From: Marivivens donghaensis
GTDB taxonomy: Bacteria > Pseudomonadota > Alphaproteobacteria > Rhodobacterales > Rhodobacteraceae
Assembly (NCBI RefSeq): GCF_011806565.1
Contig: NZ_JAATOP010000002.1
Coordinates: 372,001 to 436,000 of the forward strand
Length of the DNA: 64,000 bases
Direction: 5' to 3'
Within the stretch, counting starts at the first letter, position 1; every line of letters starts with the position of its first letter. Positions 1 to 8,325 of the stretch are shown one piece after another. A program made the translations under genes and the position numbers. The notes under the pieces were generated by a model, which ran no database searches, was not told the DNA's origin, and was given only the letters and a program-made list of their open reading frames with translations.

Positions 1-472
1 TTTCAACGGCAATGACTTCAACCTCGGTGCCCCGCGGCAGCGTGTCGATCACGCCAAAACGCGTACCCGGACCCTGACGCATGTTCACCCAGCTACCGTC
101 AACAATATATGCGTCAACAGCGGGAGCTTCAGGCTCAACAGGTGCGGCTTCGGTCGTGGTCAGAGCAGCTTGCTGAACGACAGCTTCTTGCTCGACCGGT
201 TTCGCTTGGACTTTGGAAAGCGAGACCGAACGGGTCGAAATAGTGGTTACCGGAGCGGTCGCCGCAGCGTGGGCGTCGGCCTGTGCGAGAATCTCCTCGC
301 GGCTGGCGAAAATGCCACCCATGAGCGGAACGGACGCGCCGTCGATAGTGGATTGAGCAGAAGCAGTTTGAGCTTCGGCACGGGTCGCAGGAGTGAAGTC
401 CGAACCACCCGAAAGTTCGTAGAAAGTGCCTCCAAGCAGGACGAGGCTTACAGCAACAATGGTGCGTTTCAT
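1..472 (-). CDS. SH3-domain (SH3b) envelope protein, partial (C-terminus beyond left edge)
   Basis: Read on the minus strand from ATG at 472 and open to the window edge, about 157 codons. It starts MKRTIVAVSLVLLGG, a signal peptide or N-terminal membrane anchor. A low-complexity Ala/Thr/Glu/Val-rich linker follows. The segment beginning VDGSWVNMRQGPGTRFGVID is the start of a bacterial SH3 (SH3b) domain, with the usual N-M-R-x-G-P-G-x-x-F/Y signature. Such proteins are usually periplasmic or cell-wall associated, and the specific role is unknown. A good -10 lies just upstream. Family assignment is fairly secure; the exact function is not. Confidence 0.75.
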   Translation of the reverse strand, partial: MKRTIVAVSLVLLGGTFYELSGGSDFTPATRAEAQTASAQSTIDGASVPLMGGIFASREEILAQADAHAAATAPVTTISTRSVSLSKVQAKPVEQEAVVQQAALTTTEAAPVEPEAPAVDAYIVDGSWVNMRQGPGTRFGVIDTLPRGTEVEVIAVE

Positions 473-488
473 GGCTATCCCCTAGCCT

Positions 489-534
489 AGTATATCAGTT
501 GGTAGAACAAGCGATCGGAACGCTGAATCGTTCC
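489..534 (-). promoter_or_regulatory. Possible promoter and inverted repeat upstream of the SH3 gene
   Basis: On the minus strand TATACT (494 to 489) resembles a -10 and would start transcription about 10 nt before the ATG. No clear -35 is seen. A perfect inverted repeat, GGAACG-N6-CGTTCC, lies at 517-534, centred near -43 from the inferred start. That is where an activator could replace a -35. Confidence 0.3.
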
Positions 535-653
535 CAAGAAAATTCGGATATATTAATTGCAAGTGCGTCCGATTGGCTCGGCGGGGTCACGCTGCCAAGC
601 GGGTCAGAGTGTCGTTCCGCCCTTGAAAAATAGGGGTATCGTTTTGTTCACGA

Positions 654-683
654 TTGAAATGACAAACGGATAGTGCATAGTAT
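654..683 (+). promoter_or_regulatory. Possible promoter for the small membrane protein and fusion gene
   Basis: TTGAAA (654-659), an 18-bp spacer and TAGTAT (678-683), giving a start near 690 just ahead of the 698 start codon. Match by eye only. Confidence 0.4.
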
Positions 684-697
684 TCGAAAGTTAATTC

Positions 698-892
698 GTG
701 ATCGGTTCGATGGTCTATTTACTCGTTCTTCTTGTCGCTGGCGTGGTCCCGTTGTTCGTCGGTTTCGGTATCGACGACGTTCAGGACGCCGAGGCAGGCG
801 CTGATTTTGTCGACGATAGCGGCGACGCGCTACTTTCTGGGGCAGACATGGATTTTGCCGAGGACGAGGGGCTGTACGACGAAAGCCTCTGA
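698..892 (+). CDS. Small acidic single-pass membrane protein, unknown function
   Basis: 64 codons from GTG 698; ATG 710 is an alternative start, and neither has a strong ribosome-binding site. Residues about 5-22 form one hydrophobic helix (MVYLLVLLVAGVVPLFVGFG when read from ATG 710). The rest is a strongly acidic tail rich in Asp and Glu with no Lys or Arg. The stop is 6 nt before the next gene, so the two are probably co-transcribed. I do not recognise a family. It could be a small membrane accessory protein, or a short ORF kept by chance. Confidence that it is real rests on the coding-like composition, the TM segment and the tight spacing. Confidence 0.5.
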   Translation: MIGSMVYLLVLLVAGVVPLFVGFGIDDVQDAEAGADFVDDSGDALLSGADMDFAEDEGLYDESL

Positions 893-898
893 TCAATC

Positions 899-3010
899 AT
901 GAGCGCCGAAGAACCCGACTGCCCGATTACTGTCGTCATACCGTTTTATGACGAGACAGCCTTCTTGCCGGCTGCGGTCGAGAGTGTGATCGCGCAGGGG
1001 ATCGATGGCATCGAGATTATCGTGGTGAACGACAATCCCGAGGTATTCGGCGAAGCGGCTTTTCACGGGCTGCAAGCGACGGTCATCCATCACGAATTCA
1101 ATCGCGGTTTGTCCGCCGCGCGTAACTCCGGCATCGTGGCTGCTCGGGGGCGGCACATCGCGTTTCTGGACGCTGACGATTACTACCTGAGCGGCGGGCT
1201 AAAAGCGCAGTGGGAATATGCTGTGGAAACGGGCGCTGACATGACGCACGCCCAGACGTTGATGACGGCGGTAGGCAGTACGAAGACCGTCATCCTTCCC
1301 CGTGACCAGCGCCTGTTTCGCAAGTCCGGCGTGCGAGGCGGTCTGAGCAAAAGCGAGCGATGCCAGTTTATCGTTTCGAGCTGGTCCTGCGTCTACAGCG
1401 CGGATTTTCTTGCGCGGCACGCGCTCCGGTTTGACGAAGAGCAGCGCAAGTTCGAGGACCGCCTCTTCGTTCTGGGTGCCGTTTGCCGTGCGGAGACGAT
1501 TGCCTATCTCGGGCGTCCCACGCGGGTCTGGCGCAAGCGGGCGGGGTCAATCTCGACCAGTTCGACGGGCTTTGACGAGCATGAACTTCAACTCGGGCTT
1601 ATCGAAAAATGTACCACATTGGTGGTTGACCGCTCGGGGCATCATGGATTGCCTGAGCGCGTATATCAGCGCGAACTGTTCCAAGCGATCTCGCGGATCG
1701 TCTGGGATACGCGCCTGCTGGAGATGCTGGCGAAGGGCGGCGCTGAGTACGATCCACTGCGGGAGCGGGTGCTCAAGCTGGTACGGTCCGAGAAGCTGAA
1801 ACCGCGAACACTGAGCGACACACTTGTCATGCGGATCAGTCGGATCGGAGAGCAAACGGCGCGTGGCTGCATCGAAGAGGGCGATTTCCTCGATATCGTC
1901 CGGTTTCTGCGCCAAGGGAAGTTTGACAGGGCATACAGCGTGGTGGCCCAAGAGCCGCCAATGTTGGAGAAAAAGCTGCCGGATTTGATCCTGCACCTCG
2001 GGCTACACAAGACAGGCACTACCAGCATTCAGAAATGGTGTCTGTCGCATCGTGATCAGTTGTTGGCGCGCGGTGTCCTTTTCCCGAAGGCCGGTCTGCC
2101 AGATGACTTTCGGCCGATCAGAGAGGGCGGCTTCCCAGGGCATCAAGAACTGATGAAGCCCAATGCAAGCGCTTGGGATGACCTGCGTCATGCGATTGCT
2201 GAGAGCAACTGCGAGACGGTGATCATCAGTTGCGAGAACATGCTGATGCCGCTGCGACCCGACCGCGAAAAACAGATTGCGGCGCTGGGCGTGCGGCTTC
2301 GGGAGTTCGCCAGTGTTCGTATCGTTGTGGGTGTCCGCCGGCCGGATGTCTGGCTTGATCGTTTGTATCGGGAGATCGTGTCGAACGGACATGGCGCAGG
2401 CGCGCGTTCAGTGGACGAATTCCTATGCGAGTATCAGAGGCAATTGCTTGATCTACCCAGTTTGCTTGGTCCGTTCGCGGCGCTAGGCGACATTGAGCTT
2501 ATCGATTACGCCGACGGGCCGGTCGCTGGATTTGCGCGGATGTTCGATCTGACTGATGTTGGGACCGACCCTTCATATCCGTCACCCGATGCCCACGCCA
2601 TCGCGGGCGCGCGTCTGATCAACGCTAGCCTGACCGACAAGCAAAGGCGGATAAGTGCGCTGCGGGAATACTTCCAGATCATAGAGTCGGAGGCGACGGG
2701 CCCGACTTTGCTTACTCGCCAACAACGGCGCGAGGCGGTTGAACTCTTCCGGCTGAAATCCGGCGACTGGGCGGCTGAGCGTGGGTACATGCCAGACTAC
2801 GACGCCATGATTGCTGAAATCGAAGGTACTCCGGCGTTTCCGCTCCGCGACCTCCCGCAGCCGCAACTCGAACTCGCGCTGCGCAGTATCCAGCGAGCCG
2901 AAATCAATCATCCAACCAAGCGGCCAAGGCCAAAGAGCGCTCCGCCTTCGGTGACCCTCATGCTCCAACCATGGATCTGGCGCGTAATCCAATGGCTTCG
3001 CGGGCGCTAA
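899..3010 (+). CDS. Glycosyltransferase family 2 fused to a sulfotransferase-like domain
   Basis: 703 aa with two domains. Residues about 9-230 are a GT-A glycosyltransferase family 2 domain. They start with PITVVIPFYDE, carry the metal and nucleotide-sugar DADD motif at 91-94, and have a later E186-D187 pair that may be the catalytic base region. From residue 362 a sulfotransferase-like domain begins with LILHLGLHKTGTTSIQ. The HKTGTT loop at 370-375 resembles the PAPS 5'-phosphosulfate-binding loop. Inference: one polypeptide adds a sugar to a surface glycan and may also sulfate it. It follows the small membrane ORF by 6 nt. The protein at 6982 shares the LHLGxHKT signature. Donor and acceptor are unknown. 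Confidence 0.8.
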   Translation: MSAEEPDCPITVVIPFYDETAFLPAAVESVIAQGIDGIEIIVVNDNPEVFGEAAFHGLQATVIHHEFNRGLSAARNSGIVAARGRHIAFLDADDYYLSGGLKAQWEYAVETGADMTHAQTLMTAVGSTKTVILPRDQRLFRKSGVRGGLSKSERCQFIVSSWSCVYSADFLARHALRFDEEQRKFEDRLFVLGAVCRAETIAYLGRPTRVWRKRAGSISTSSTGFDEHELQLGLIEKCTTLVVDRSGHHGLPERVYQRELFQAISRIVWDTRLLEMLAKGGAEYDPLRERVLKLVRSEKLKPRTLSDTLVMRISRIGEQTARGCIEEGDFLDIVRFLRQGKFDRAYSVVAQEPPMLEKKLPDLILHLGLHKTGTTSIQKWCLSHRDQLLARGVLFPKAGLPDDFRPIREGGFPGHQELMKPNASAWDDLRHAIAESNCETVIISCENMLMPLRPDREKQIAALGVRLREFASVRIVVGVRRPDVWLDRLYREIVSNGHGAGARSVDEFLCEYQRQLLDLPSLLGPFAALGDIELIDYADGPVAGFARMFDLTDVGTDPSYPSPDAHAIAGARLINASLTDKQRRISALREYFQIIESEATGPTLLTRQQRREAVELFRLKSGDWAAERGYMPDYDAMIAEIEGTPAFPLRDLPQPQLELALRSIQRAEINHPTKRPRPKSAPPSVTLMLQPWIWRVIQWLRGR

Positions 3011-3052
3011 TTCACTCTGGAAACGGGGCGAGGCAGCGGCTAGACAACATCT

Positions 3053-5362
3053 ATGACCGAAAGCTCCGAAGACCCCCAAATCGGCACCCCCGATTATTCC
3101 GAACCGCTTCGCCGCGCGATTGGTGAGCGTTACCTCACCTATGCGCTTTCGACGATTATGCACCGCGCGCTGCCCGATGCGAGGGATGGTCTGAAGCCGG
3201 TTCACCGCCGCATCCTTTATGCGATGCGCGAACTGCGTCTGGCGTCGAATGGCGGCTTCCGTAAGTCGGCGAAGATCAGCGGCGATGTCATGGGTAACTA
3301 TCACCCCCACGGCGATACCGCGATTTACGACGCGATGGCCCGTTTGGCGCAGGACTTTGCCGTGCGCTATCCGCTGGTCGACGGTCAGGGTAACTTCGGC
3401 AACATCGACGGTGATAACCCTGCGGCGAGCCGATACACGGAAGCGCGTATGACGGCCCATGCCGAGGCGCTGCTCGAAGGGCTGAACGAGAACGCTGTCG
3501 ACTACCGTCCGAATTACGACGGTACGCTGGAAGAGCCTGTCGTGCTCCCCGCTGCGTTCCCGAACCTGCTGGCCAACGGTGCGTCGGGTATCGCGGTCGG
3601 TATGGCCACGAACATTCCGCCGCATAACCTGCACGAGCTGATCGAGGCCTGTCTGCACCTCATCAAGTCGCCCGACGCGCGCGATGAGACGCTGATGCAG
3701 TACGTGCCGGGGCCGGATTTTCCGACGGGCGGTATCATTGTCGAGCCGCGCGATTCCATTGCCGAGACGTACCGCACGGGGCGCGGTTCGATCCGCCTGC
3801 GTGCGCGCTGGGAGATCGAAGATCTTGGTCGCGGTCAGTGGCAGGTGGTTGTCACCGAAATCCCGTATCAGGTCCAGAAATCCAAGCTGATCGAAAAGCT
3901 GGCCGAGGTCATACAGACCAAGAAGGTGCCGCTCCTTGCCGACGTGCGCGACGAATCCGCCGATGACATCCGCATCGTGCTGGAGCCCCGCGCCAAGACG
4001 GTCGAGCCCGAGATGCTGATGGGAATGCTGTTCAAGAACTCCGACCTCGAGTTGCGGTTCAGCATGAACATGAACGTGCTGATCGACGGTGTGACGCCGA
4101 AGGTCTGCTCGATGAAGGAGGTGCTGCGCGCCTTCCTCGATCACCGCCGTGAAGTGCTCTGCCGCCGCAGTCAGCACCGGATGGATAAGATTGACCACCG
4201 TCTTGAGGTGCTTGAGGGCCTGATTATCGCCTTCCTCAACCTCGACCGCGTGATCGACATCATCCGCTACGACAACGACCCCAAAGCCGCATTGATGGCC
4301 GAGGATTGGTCGATCAAGCGCAAGCGTGCGACCGACGAGACCGACTATGTCTCGCCGCTGCCTACGAAGGGTGAAGGCGAGCTGACCGAGGTTCAGGCCG
4401 AAGCGATTCTCAACATGCGTCTGCGCAGCTTGCGCCGCCTTGAAGAAATCGAACTGACCCGCGAGCGCGATGCGCTGCTCGAAGAGCGCGCTGGGCTGGT
4501 CGAACTACTGGCGGACAATGGTAAGCAGTGGGCGAAGATTGCCGAGGAGCTGCGCGAGACCCGCAAGCAGTTCGGCCATAGCGCCGAGCGCGGGAAGCGC
4601 CTGACGACCTTCGCCGATGCGGCCGAGGTCGAAGAAGTCCCGATGGAAGCGATGATCGAGCGCGAGCCGATCACGGTGATCTGCTCCAAAATGGGCTGGA
4701 TCCGCGCGATGAAAGGGCACGTCAGCCTCGACACCGAATTCAAGTTCAAAGACGGCGACGAGGGCCGCTTCGCCTTCCACGCGGAGACGACGGACAAGAT
4801 GATCGTCGTTGGCTCCAACGGACGATTCTACACTTTGCTTGGTGCGAACCTTCCGGGTGGTCGCGGCATGGGTGAGCCGCTGCGTCTGATGATCGACCTG
4901 CCGAACGACGTGGAAATCGTCGATATCCTCGTTCATCAGACCGGCCGCAAACTGCTCGTCGCGTCCTCCGAAGGTGACGGTTTCATCGTTCCCGAAGCGG
5001 AGGTTATGGCGCAGACCCGTGCCGGTAAGCAGGTGCTCAACGTCAAGGACGGCATCGTGACGCGCGTGGTGAAGCCGGTTGCGGGAGATACCGTCGCTGT
5101 CGTGGGCGAAAACCGCAAGGTGCTGGTGTTCCCGATCGAGGAACTGCCCGAGATGACGCGCGGCAAAGGCGTACGTCTGCAAAAGTACAAGGACGGCGGC
5201 CTTTCGGACGCCGCGACGTTCAACATTGCCGATGGCCTTTCGTGGTTCGATCCCGCCGGCCGCAAGCGGACGGAGACCGAGCTGGCAGAATGGTCCGGCA
5301 AGCGTGCTGGCACCGGACGAATGGCGCCGCGCGGCTTCCCGCGGGATAACAAGTTCAACTGA
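3053..5362 (+). CDS. parC: DNA topoisomerase IV subunit A
   Basis: 769 aa. Subunit A of topoisomerase IV breaks and rejoins DNA to decatenate daughter chromosomes; the ATPase partner ParE is not in the window. The winged-helix/TOPRIM-partner core opens at PDYSEPLRRAIGERYLTYAL. The active-site tyrosine is Y128 in AASRYTEAR. In the quinolone region, GDTAIYDAM puts Thr89 and Asp93 at the positions of E. coli ParC Ser80 and Glu84. The C-terminal half is a beta-pinwheel of the shorter ParC type, which favours ParC over GyrA. It stands alone: a gap with a GC hairpin (CCGGCG-GAAA-CGCCGG) separates it from tuf. Confidence 0.95.
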   Translation: MTESSEDPQIGTPDYSEPLRRAIGERYLTYALSTIMHRALPDARDGLKPVHRRILYAMRELRLASNGGFRKSAKISGDVMGNYHPHGDTAIYDAMARLAQDFAVRYPLVDGQGNFGNIDGDNPAASRYTEARMTAHAEALLEGLNENAVDYRPNYDGTLEEPVVLPAAFPNLLANGASGIAVGMATNIPPHNLHELIEACLHLIKSPDARDETLMQYVPGPDFPTGGIIVEPRDSIAETYRTGRGSIRLRARWEIEDLGRGQWQVVVTEIPYQVQKSKLIEKLAEVIQTKKVPLLADVRDESADDIRIVLEPRAKTVEPEMLMGMLFKNSDLELRFSMNMNVLIDGVTPKVCSMKEVLRAFLDHRREVLCRRSQHRMDKIDHRLEVLEGLIIAFLNLDRVIDIIRYDNDPKAALMAEDWSIKRKRATDETDYVSPLPTKGEGELTEVQAEAILNMRLRSLRRLEEIELTRERDALLEERAGLVELLADNGKQWAKIAEELRETRKQFGHSAERGKRLTTFADAAEVEEVPMEAMIEREPITVICSKMGWIRAMKGHVSLDTEFKFKDGDEGRFAFHAETTDKMIVVGSNGRFYTLLGANLPGGRGMGEPLRLMIDLPNDVEIVDILVHQTGRKLLVASSEGDGFIVPEAEVMAQTRAGKQVLNVKDGIVTRVVKPVAGDTVAVVGENRKVLVFPIEELPEMTRGKGVRLQKYKDGGLSDAATFNIADGLSWFDPAGRKRTETELAEWSGKRAGTGRMAPRGFPRDNKFN

Positions 5363-5585
5363 TCACGGGCCGGCGGAAACGCCGGTTCTCGCGCCTTCGG
5401 GATGTCGTTTCGATGCAACATTCCGGCGGAGACGCGCCTGAATGCGATTTTGATCCCGGGATCGGCCCAAAGTCGTGCCGTTTTGACTAACTGACGCTTG
5501 ATTTCCGCACGGTTTGCCAATACATCGCCCGCGATGTTGAACCGGGCCTTGATGCGGCCCCCGAACTCGGAAGGCGCCTTCTCAA

Positions 5586-6761
5586 ATGGCTAAGGCAAAG
5601 TTTGAACGTTCCAAACCGCACGTTAACATTGGCACGATCGGCCACGTTGACCACGGCAAAACCACTCTGACGGCAGCGATCACCAAGTACTTTGGCGATT
5701 TCAAAGCGTACGACCAGATCGACGGCGCACCGGAAGAGAAGGCCCGCGGTATCACCATTTCGACCGCCCACGTCGAATACGAGACCGAAGCACGTCACTA
5801 CGCACACGTCGACTGCCCGGGTCACGCTGACTACGTTAAGAACATGATCACCGGCGCTGCGCAGATGGACGGCGGTATTCTGGTTGTTAACGCAGCTGAC
5901 GGCCCGATGCCGCAGACCCGCGAGCACATCCTTCTGGCTCGCCAGGTTGGCGTTCCGGCTCTGGTTGTGTTCATGAACAAGGTTGACCAGGTTGACGACG
6001 AGGAACTCCTCGAGCTCGTCGAAATGGAAATCCGTGAACTGCTGTCGACCTACGACTTCCCGGGCGACGATATTCCGATCGTAGCAGGTTCGGCTCTGGC
6101 CGCTATGGAAGGCCGCGATCCGGAAATCGGCGAAGAGAAGATCAAGGCTCTGATGGCTGCTGTCGACGAGTACATCCCGACTCCGGCACGTGCTGTTGAC
6201 CAGCCGTTCCTGATGCCGATCGAAGACGTGTTCTCGATCTCGGGTCGTGGTACCGTTGTCACCGGTCGTGTTGAGCGCGGTGTGATCAACGTTGGTGACG
6301 AAATCGAGATCGTGGGTATCCGCGACACCTCGAAGACCACCTGTACCGGCGTTGAAATGTTCCGCAAGCTGCTGGATCGCGGTGAAGCTGGCGACAACAT
6401 CGGCGCCCTGCTGCGCGGTGTTGACCGTGAAGGCGTTGAGCGTGGCCAGGTTCTGTGTAAGCCGGGTTCGGTCAAGCCGCACACCAAGTTCGAAGCCGAG
6501 GTCTACATCCTGACCAAGGAAGAAGGCGGCCGTCACACTCCGTTCTTCGCGAACTACCGTCCGCAGTTCTACTTCCGCACCACCGACGTCACCGGTACCT
6601 GCATCCTGCCGGAAGGCACCGAGATGGTCATGCCGGGCGACAACCTGAAGCTTCAGGGCGAACTGATCGCTCCGATCGCTATGGAAGAAGGCCTGCGCTT
6701 CGCGATCCGCGAAGGCGGCCGCACCGTTGGTTCGGGCGTTGTCTCGAAAATCATCGAGTAA
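5586..6761 (+). CDS. tuf: Elongation factor Tu, copy 1
   Basis: 391 aa. EF-Tu delivers aminoacyl-tRNA to the ribosome as a GTP complex. G1 loop GHVDHGKT is at residues 19-26, the G3 motif is DCPGHADY, and the G4 motif is in FMNKVDQ. Domains 2 and 3 are complete. The protein is identical to the copy at 25071, and identity continues through the downstream terminator, pointing to gene conversion. This copy sits upstream of tRNA-Trp and the secE-nusG-rpl cluster. The upstream gap (5363-5585) must hold its promoter, and I could not choose one confidently. Confidence 0.97.
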   Translation: MAKAKFERSKPHVNIGTIGHVDHGKTTLTAAITKYFGDFKAYDQIDGAPEEKARGITISTAHVEYETEARHYAHVDCPGHADYVKNMITGAAQMDGGILVVNAADGPMPQTREHILLARQVGVPALVVFMNKVDQVDDEELLELVEMEIRELLSTYDFPGDDIPIVAGSALAAMEGRDPEIGEEKIKALMAAVDEYIPTPARAVDQPFLMPIEDVFSISGRGTVVTGRVERGVINVGDEIEIVGIRDTSKTTCTGVEMFRKLLDRGEAGDNIGALLRGVDREGVERGQVLCKPGSVKPHTKFEAEVYILTKEEGGRHTPFFANYRPQFYFRTTDVTGTCILPEGTEMVMPGDNLKLQGELIAPIAMEEGLRFAIREGGRTVGSGVVSKIIE

Positions 6762-6786
6762 TTCGGACCAAAATCCGGACTACAAG

Positions 6787-6814
6787 AAGGGTCGCCAATA
6801 GGCGGCCCTTTTTC
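6787..6814 (+). terminator. Rho-independent terminator after tuf copy 1
   Basis: Stem AAGGGTCGCC / GGCGGCCCTT (one G-U pair), loop AATA, then a T-run. Identical to the terminator after tuf copy 2. Confidence 0.9.
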
Positions 6815-6838
6815 GTGGCAGTAATTGCATTTGACCTC

Positions 6839-6867
6839 TTGATCTCCCCTCGGTCCTGCCGTAATCA
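6839..6867 (+). promoter_or_regulatory. Possible tRNA-Trp promoter
   Basis: TTGATC (6839-6844), a 17-bp spacer and TAATCA (6862-6867) would start transcription about 6 nt before the tRNA. An alternative -35 is TTGACC at 6831. Confidence 0.35.
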
Positions 6868-6879
6868 CCGCGTCGGCGT

Positions 6880-6955
6880 AGGGGTATAGCTCAGTTGGTA
6901 GAGCGACGGTCTCCAAAACCGTAGGTCCCGGGTTCGAGCCCTGGTGCCCCTGCCA
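6880..6955 (+). tRNA. tRNA-Trp (anticodon CCA)
   Basis: 76 nt with an encoded CCA tail. The acceptor stem AGGGGTA pairs with TGCCCCT. The D-arm GCTC-AGTTGGTA-GAGC and the T-arm with GTTCGAGC are intact. The anticodon loop CTCCAAA carries CCA within the stem ACGGT/ACCGT. The order tuf, tRNA-Trp, secE, nusG is common in alphaproteobacteria; here a sulfotransferase-like gene interrupts it. Confidence 0.97.
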
Positions 6956-6981
6956 GCCACCGCTACTAGACAGGTAGCCAG

Positions 6982-7854
6982 ATGAACCAGTCCATCGATA
7001 TCACACTGCACCTTGGCGCTCACAAAACAGCGTCCAGTCATTTGCAGCGCTCGATACTGGATCACGAAGAAGCGCTCATTACTTTCGGCACTCGGGTCTA
7101 TGGCCCGCCCCATTTCCGCAACCGCGGTCGGTCGATCCCGACCCTGTTCGGGTTGCGTCCTTGGGGGAATCGCAAGCTCACCCGCCGTGAGCCGGAGGAC
7201 CAGTTGCGCTTCATGGCCAAGGGTGATCCGCGCGTGTTCCTGACGGAGGAGAACTTTCTCGGACCGCTGCTGAATGCCGAAGGTGGCCTGTCGCTGCCGC
7301 TCTATGGTGAGGCCGCCTTGCGTATTCAGGCACTGGCTGACGCGGTGCCCAACGCTAAGCTGCGTGTCGCCCTCGCGATCCGCGAGCCGCACAGCTTTCT
7401 GGGCTCGGCATACTCGCAAGCGCTGTTCGCAGGCCGTATCTTGCAGCCGGACGAGTTCATTGCGGCGAACGCGCCAGCGGATGTCGACTGGCTGCGTCTC
7501 TGTCGTGAGATCGCGGGTGTTGCGGAGCTCGCTGAGTTGATCGTCTGGCGGTACGAGGACTACGGCCTGCTTTTACCGACAATTGTCGACGAATTGTTGG
7601 GGCGGGGCGCGAGCGATATCGTGCAGGCTCACCCCAAGGCACTCCACACCGGCCTCTCGCGTGACGCGCACCAGCGGGTGATAGAGCTAGCAGGCGGCGA
7701 TTTTGAAAATCTGGCGATGACAGCGCGCCATGAACTGCCGATTGGGCCCGACAATCCGCCGTTCAGGCTCTTCGCGCATCCTGACACCAGCGCTTACCAA
7801 CGGCAGGTCGAAGCGATCCGCGCGTTACCGAATGTGCGCTTTCTGGAGCCCTGA
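6982..7854 (+). CDS. Sulfotransferase-like protein inserted between tRNA-Trp and secE
   Basis: 290 aa. The N-terminus reads DITLHLGAHKTASSHLQRS, the same LHLGxHKT loop as the C-terminal domain of the fusion at 899-3010. Here HKTA-S-S replaces HKTGTT, so the phosphosulfate loop is altered. The rest fits a single alpha/beta P-loop sulfotransferase fold, with TEENF near residue 90 and a later IREP stretch. There is no signal peptide. It begins 26 nt after the tRNA and could share its transcript. Function is inferred at fold level only; it may sulfate a surface glycan or be an inactive homologue. Confidence 0.65.
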   Translation: MNQSIDITLHLGAHKTASSHLQRSILDHEEALITFGTRVYGPPHFRNRGRSIPTLFGLRPWGNRKLTRREPEDQLRFMAKGDPRVFLTEENFLGPLLNAEGGLSLPLYGEAALRIQALADAVPNAKLRVALAIREPHSFLGSAYSQALFAGRILQPDEFIAANAPADVDWLRLCREIAGVAELAELIVWRYEDYGLLLPTIVDELLGRGASDIVQAHPKALHTGLSRDAHQRVIELAGGDFENLAMTARHELPIGPDNPPFRLFAHPDTSAYQRQVEAIRALPNVRFLEP

Positions 7855-7877
7855 TCCAGTGACTTTGCCGCGAAGGC

Positions 7878-7906
7878 TTGAAAACAGGGGCGGAGTTGCG
7901 TAAGTC
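7878..7906 (+). promoter_or_regulatory. Possible secE-nusG promoter
   Basis: TTGAAA (7878-7883), a 17-bp spacer and TAAGTC (7901-7906). The -35 is good and the -10 weak. A GGGCGG...CCGCCC hairpin overlaps the spacer. Confidence 0.3.
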
Positions 7907-7934
7907 CCGCCCGATCAGACAGAGGACTCACCTA

Positions 7935-8129
7935 ATGGCCCGGACCAATCCGATTCAGTTTATCCAGCAAACCCGTGCTGAAATTGCCAAGGTTGTCTGG
8001 CCGTCACGCCGTGAAGTCGTCATGACCACCGCAATGGTGCTGTTCATGGTCATTCTGCTGGCAGTGTTCTTCTCGCTGACCGATCTGATCATCCGCTTCG
8101 GTCTCTACGATCTGATCCTGAAGCAGTAA
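7935..8129 (+). CDS. secE: Preprotein translocase subunit SecE
   Basis: 64 aa from ATG 7935. An upstream in-frame start at 7878 would add residues unlike the family. SecE clamps SecY in the inner-membrane translocon. The cytosolic amphipathic part contains the conserved KVVWPSRREV, followed by one TM helix (about residues 30-50). This is the short single-TM form usual outside enterobacteria. nusG follows after about 200 nt. SecY is at 37673. Confidence 0.93.
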   Translation: MARTNPIQFIQQTRAEIAKVVWPSRREVVMTTAMVLFMVILLAVFFSLTDLIIRFGLYDLILKQ

Positions 8130-8325
8130 GCCCTTTAAGGGAAACAGGCTTTCACCCCTTGCCAGCAGTGGCTTGGGGCGGTATGAGCCGAAAACTCCGG
8201 AAGGGCGTGCGGCGAATCGCGTTGCGCGCCGATTTTCTATTTTCCGGGAACTTGCGGATAAGCCGCTAAAGAAATTGGAATAAATGCCCTTGTGCGGGGC
8301 TGTTTACGGCGAGGTGTCGGAGAAT

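Larger units (their letters stand above)
5585..6814 (+). repeat. 1.23-kb direct repeat containing tuf and its terminator (copy 1)
   Basis: The sequence from one base before the tuf start to the end of the terminator T-run matches 25070-26299. It diverges directly outside both ends: the upstream leader differs, and downstream reads gtggc versus tatgt. Confidence 0.9.

Noticed and set aside
484-507. tRNA D-arm-like stretch (ATCAGTTGGTAGAAC)
   Set aside because: No acceptor stem, anticodon arm or T-arm can be built around it. Chance resemblance or a very old fragment.
2582-4198. 538-codon minus-strand frame opposite the fusion gene and parC
   Set aside because: Spans two well-supported genes on the other strand; composition typical of a shadow.
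5483-5526. tuf copy 1 promoter (TTGACT or TTGATT as -35)
   Set aside because: Neither -35 has an acceptable -10 at proper spacing, so I could not choose one.
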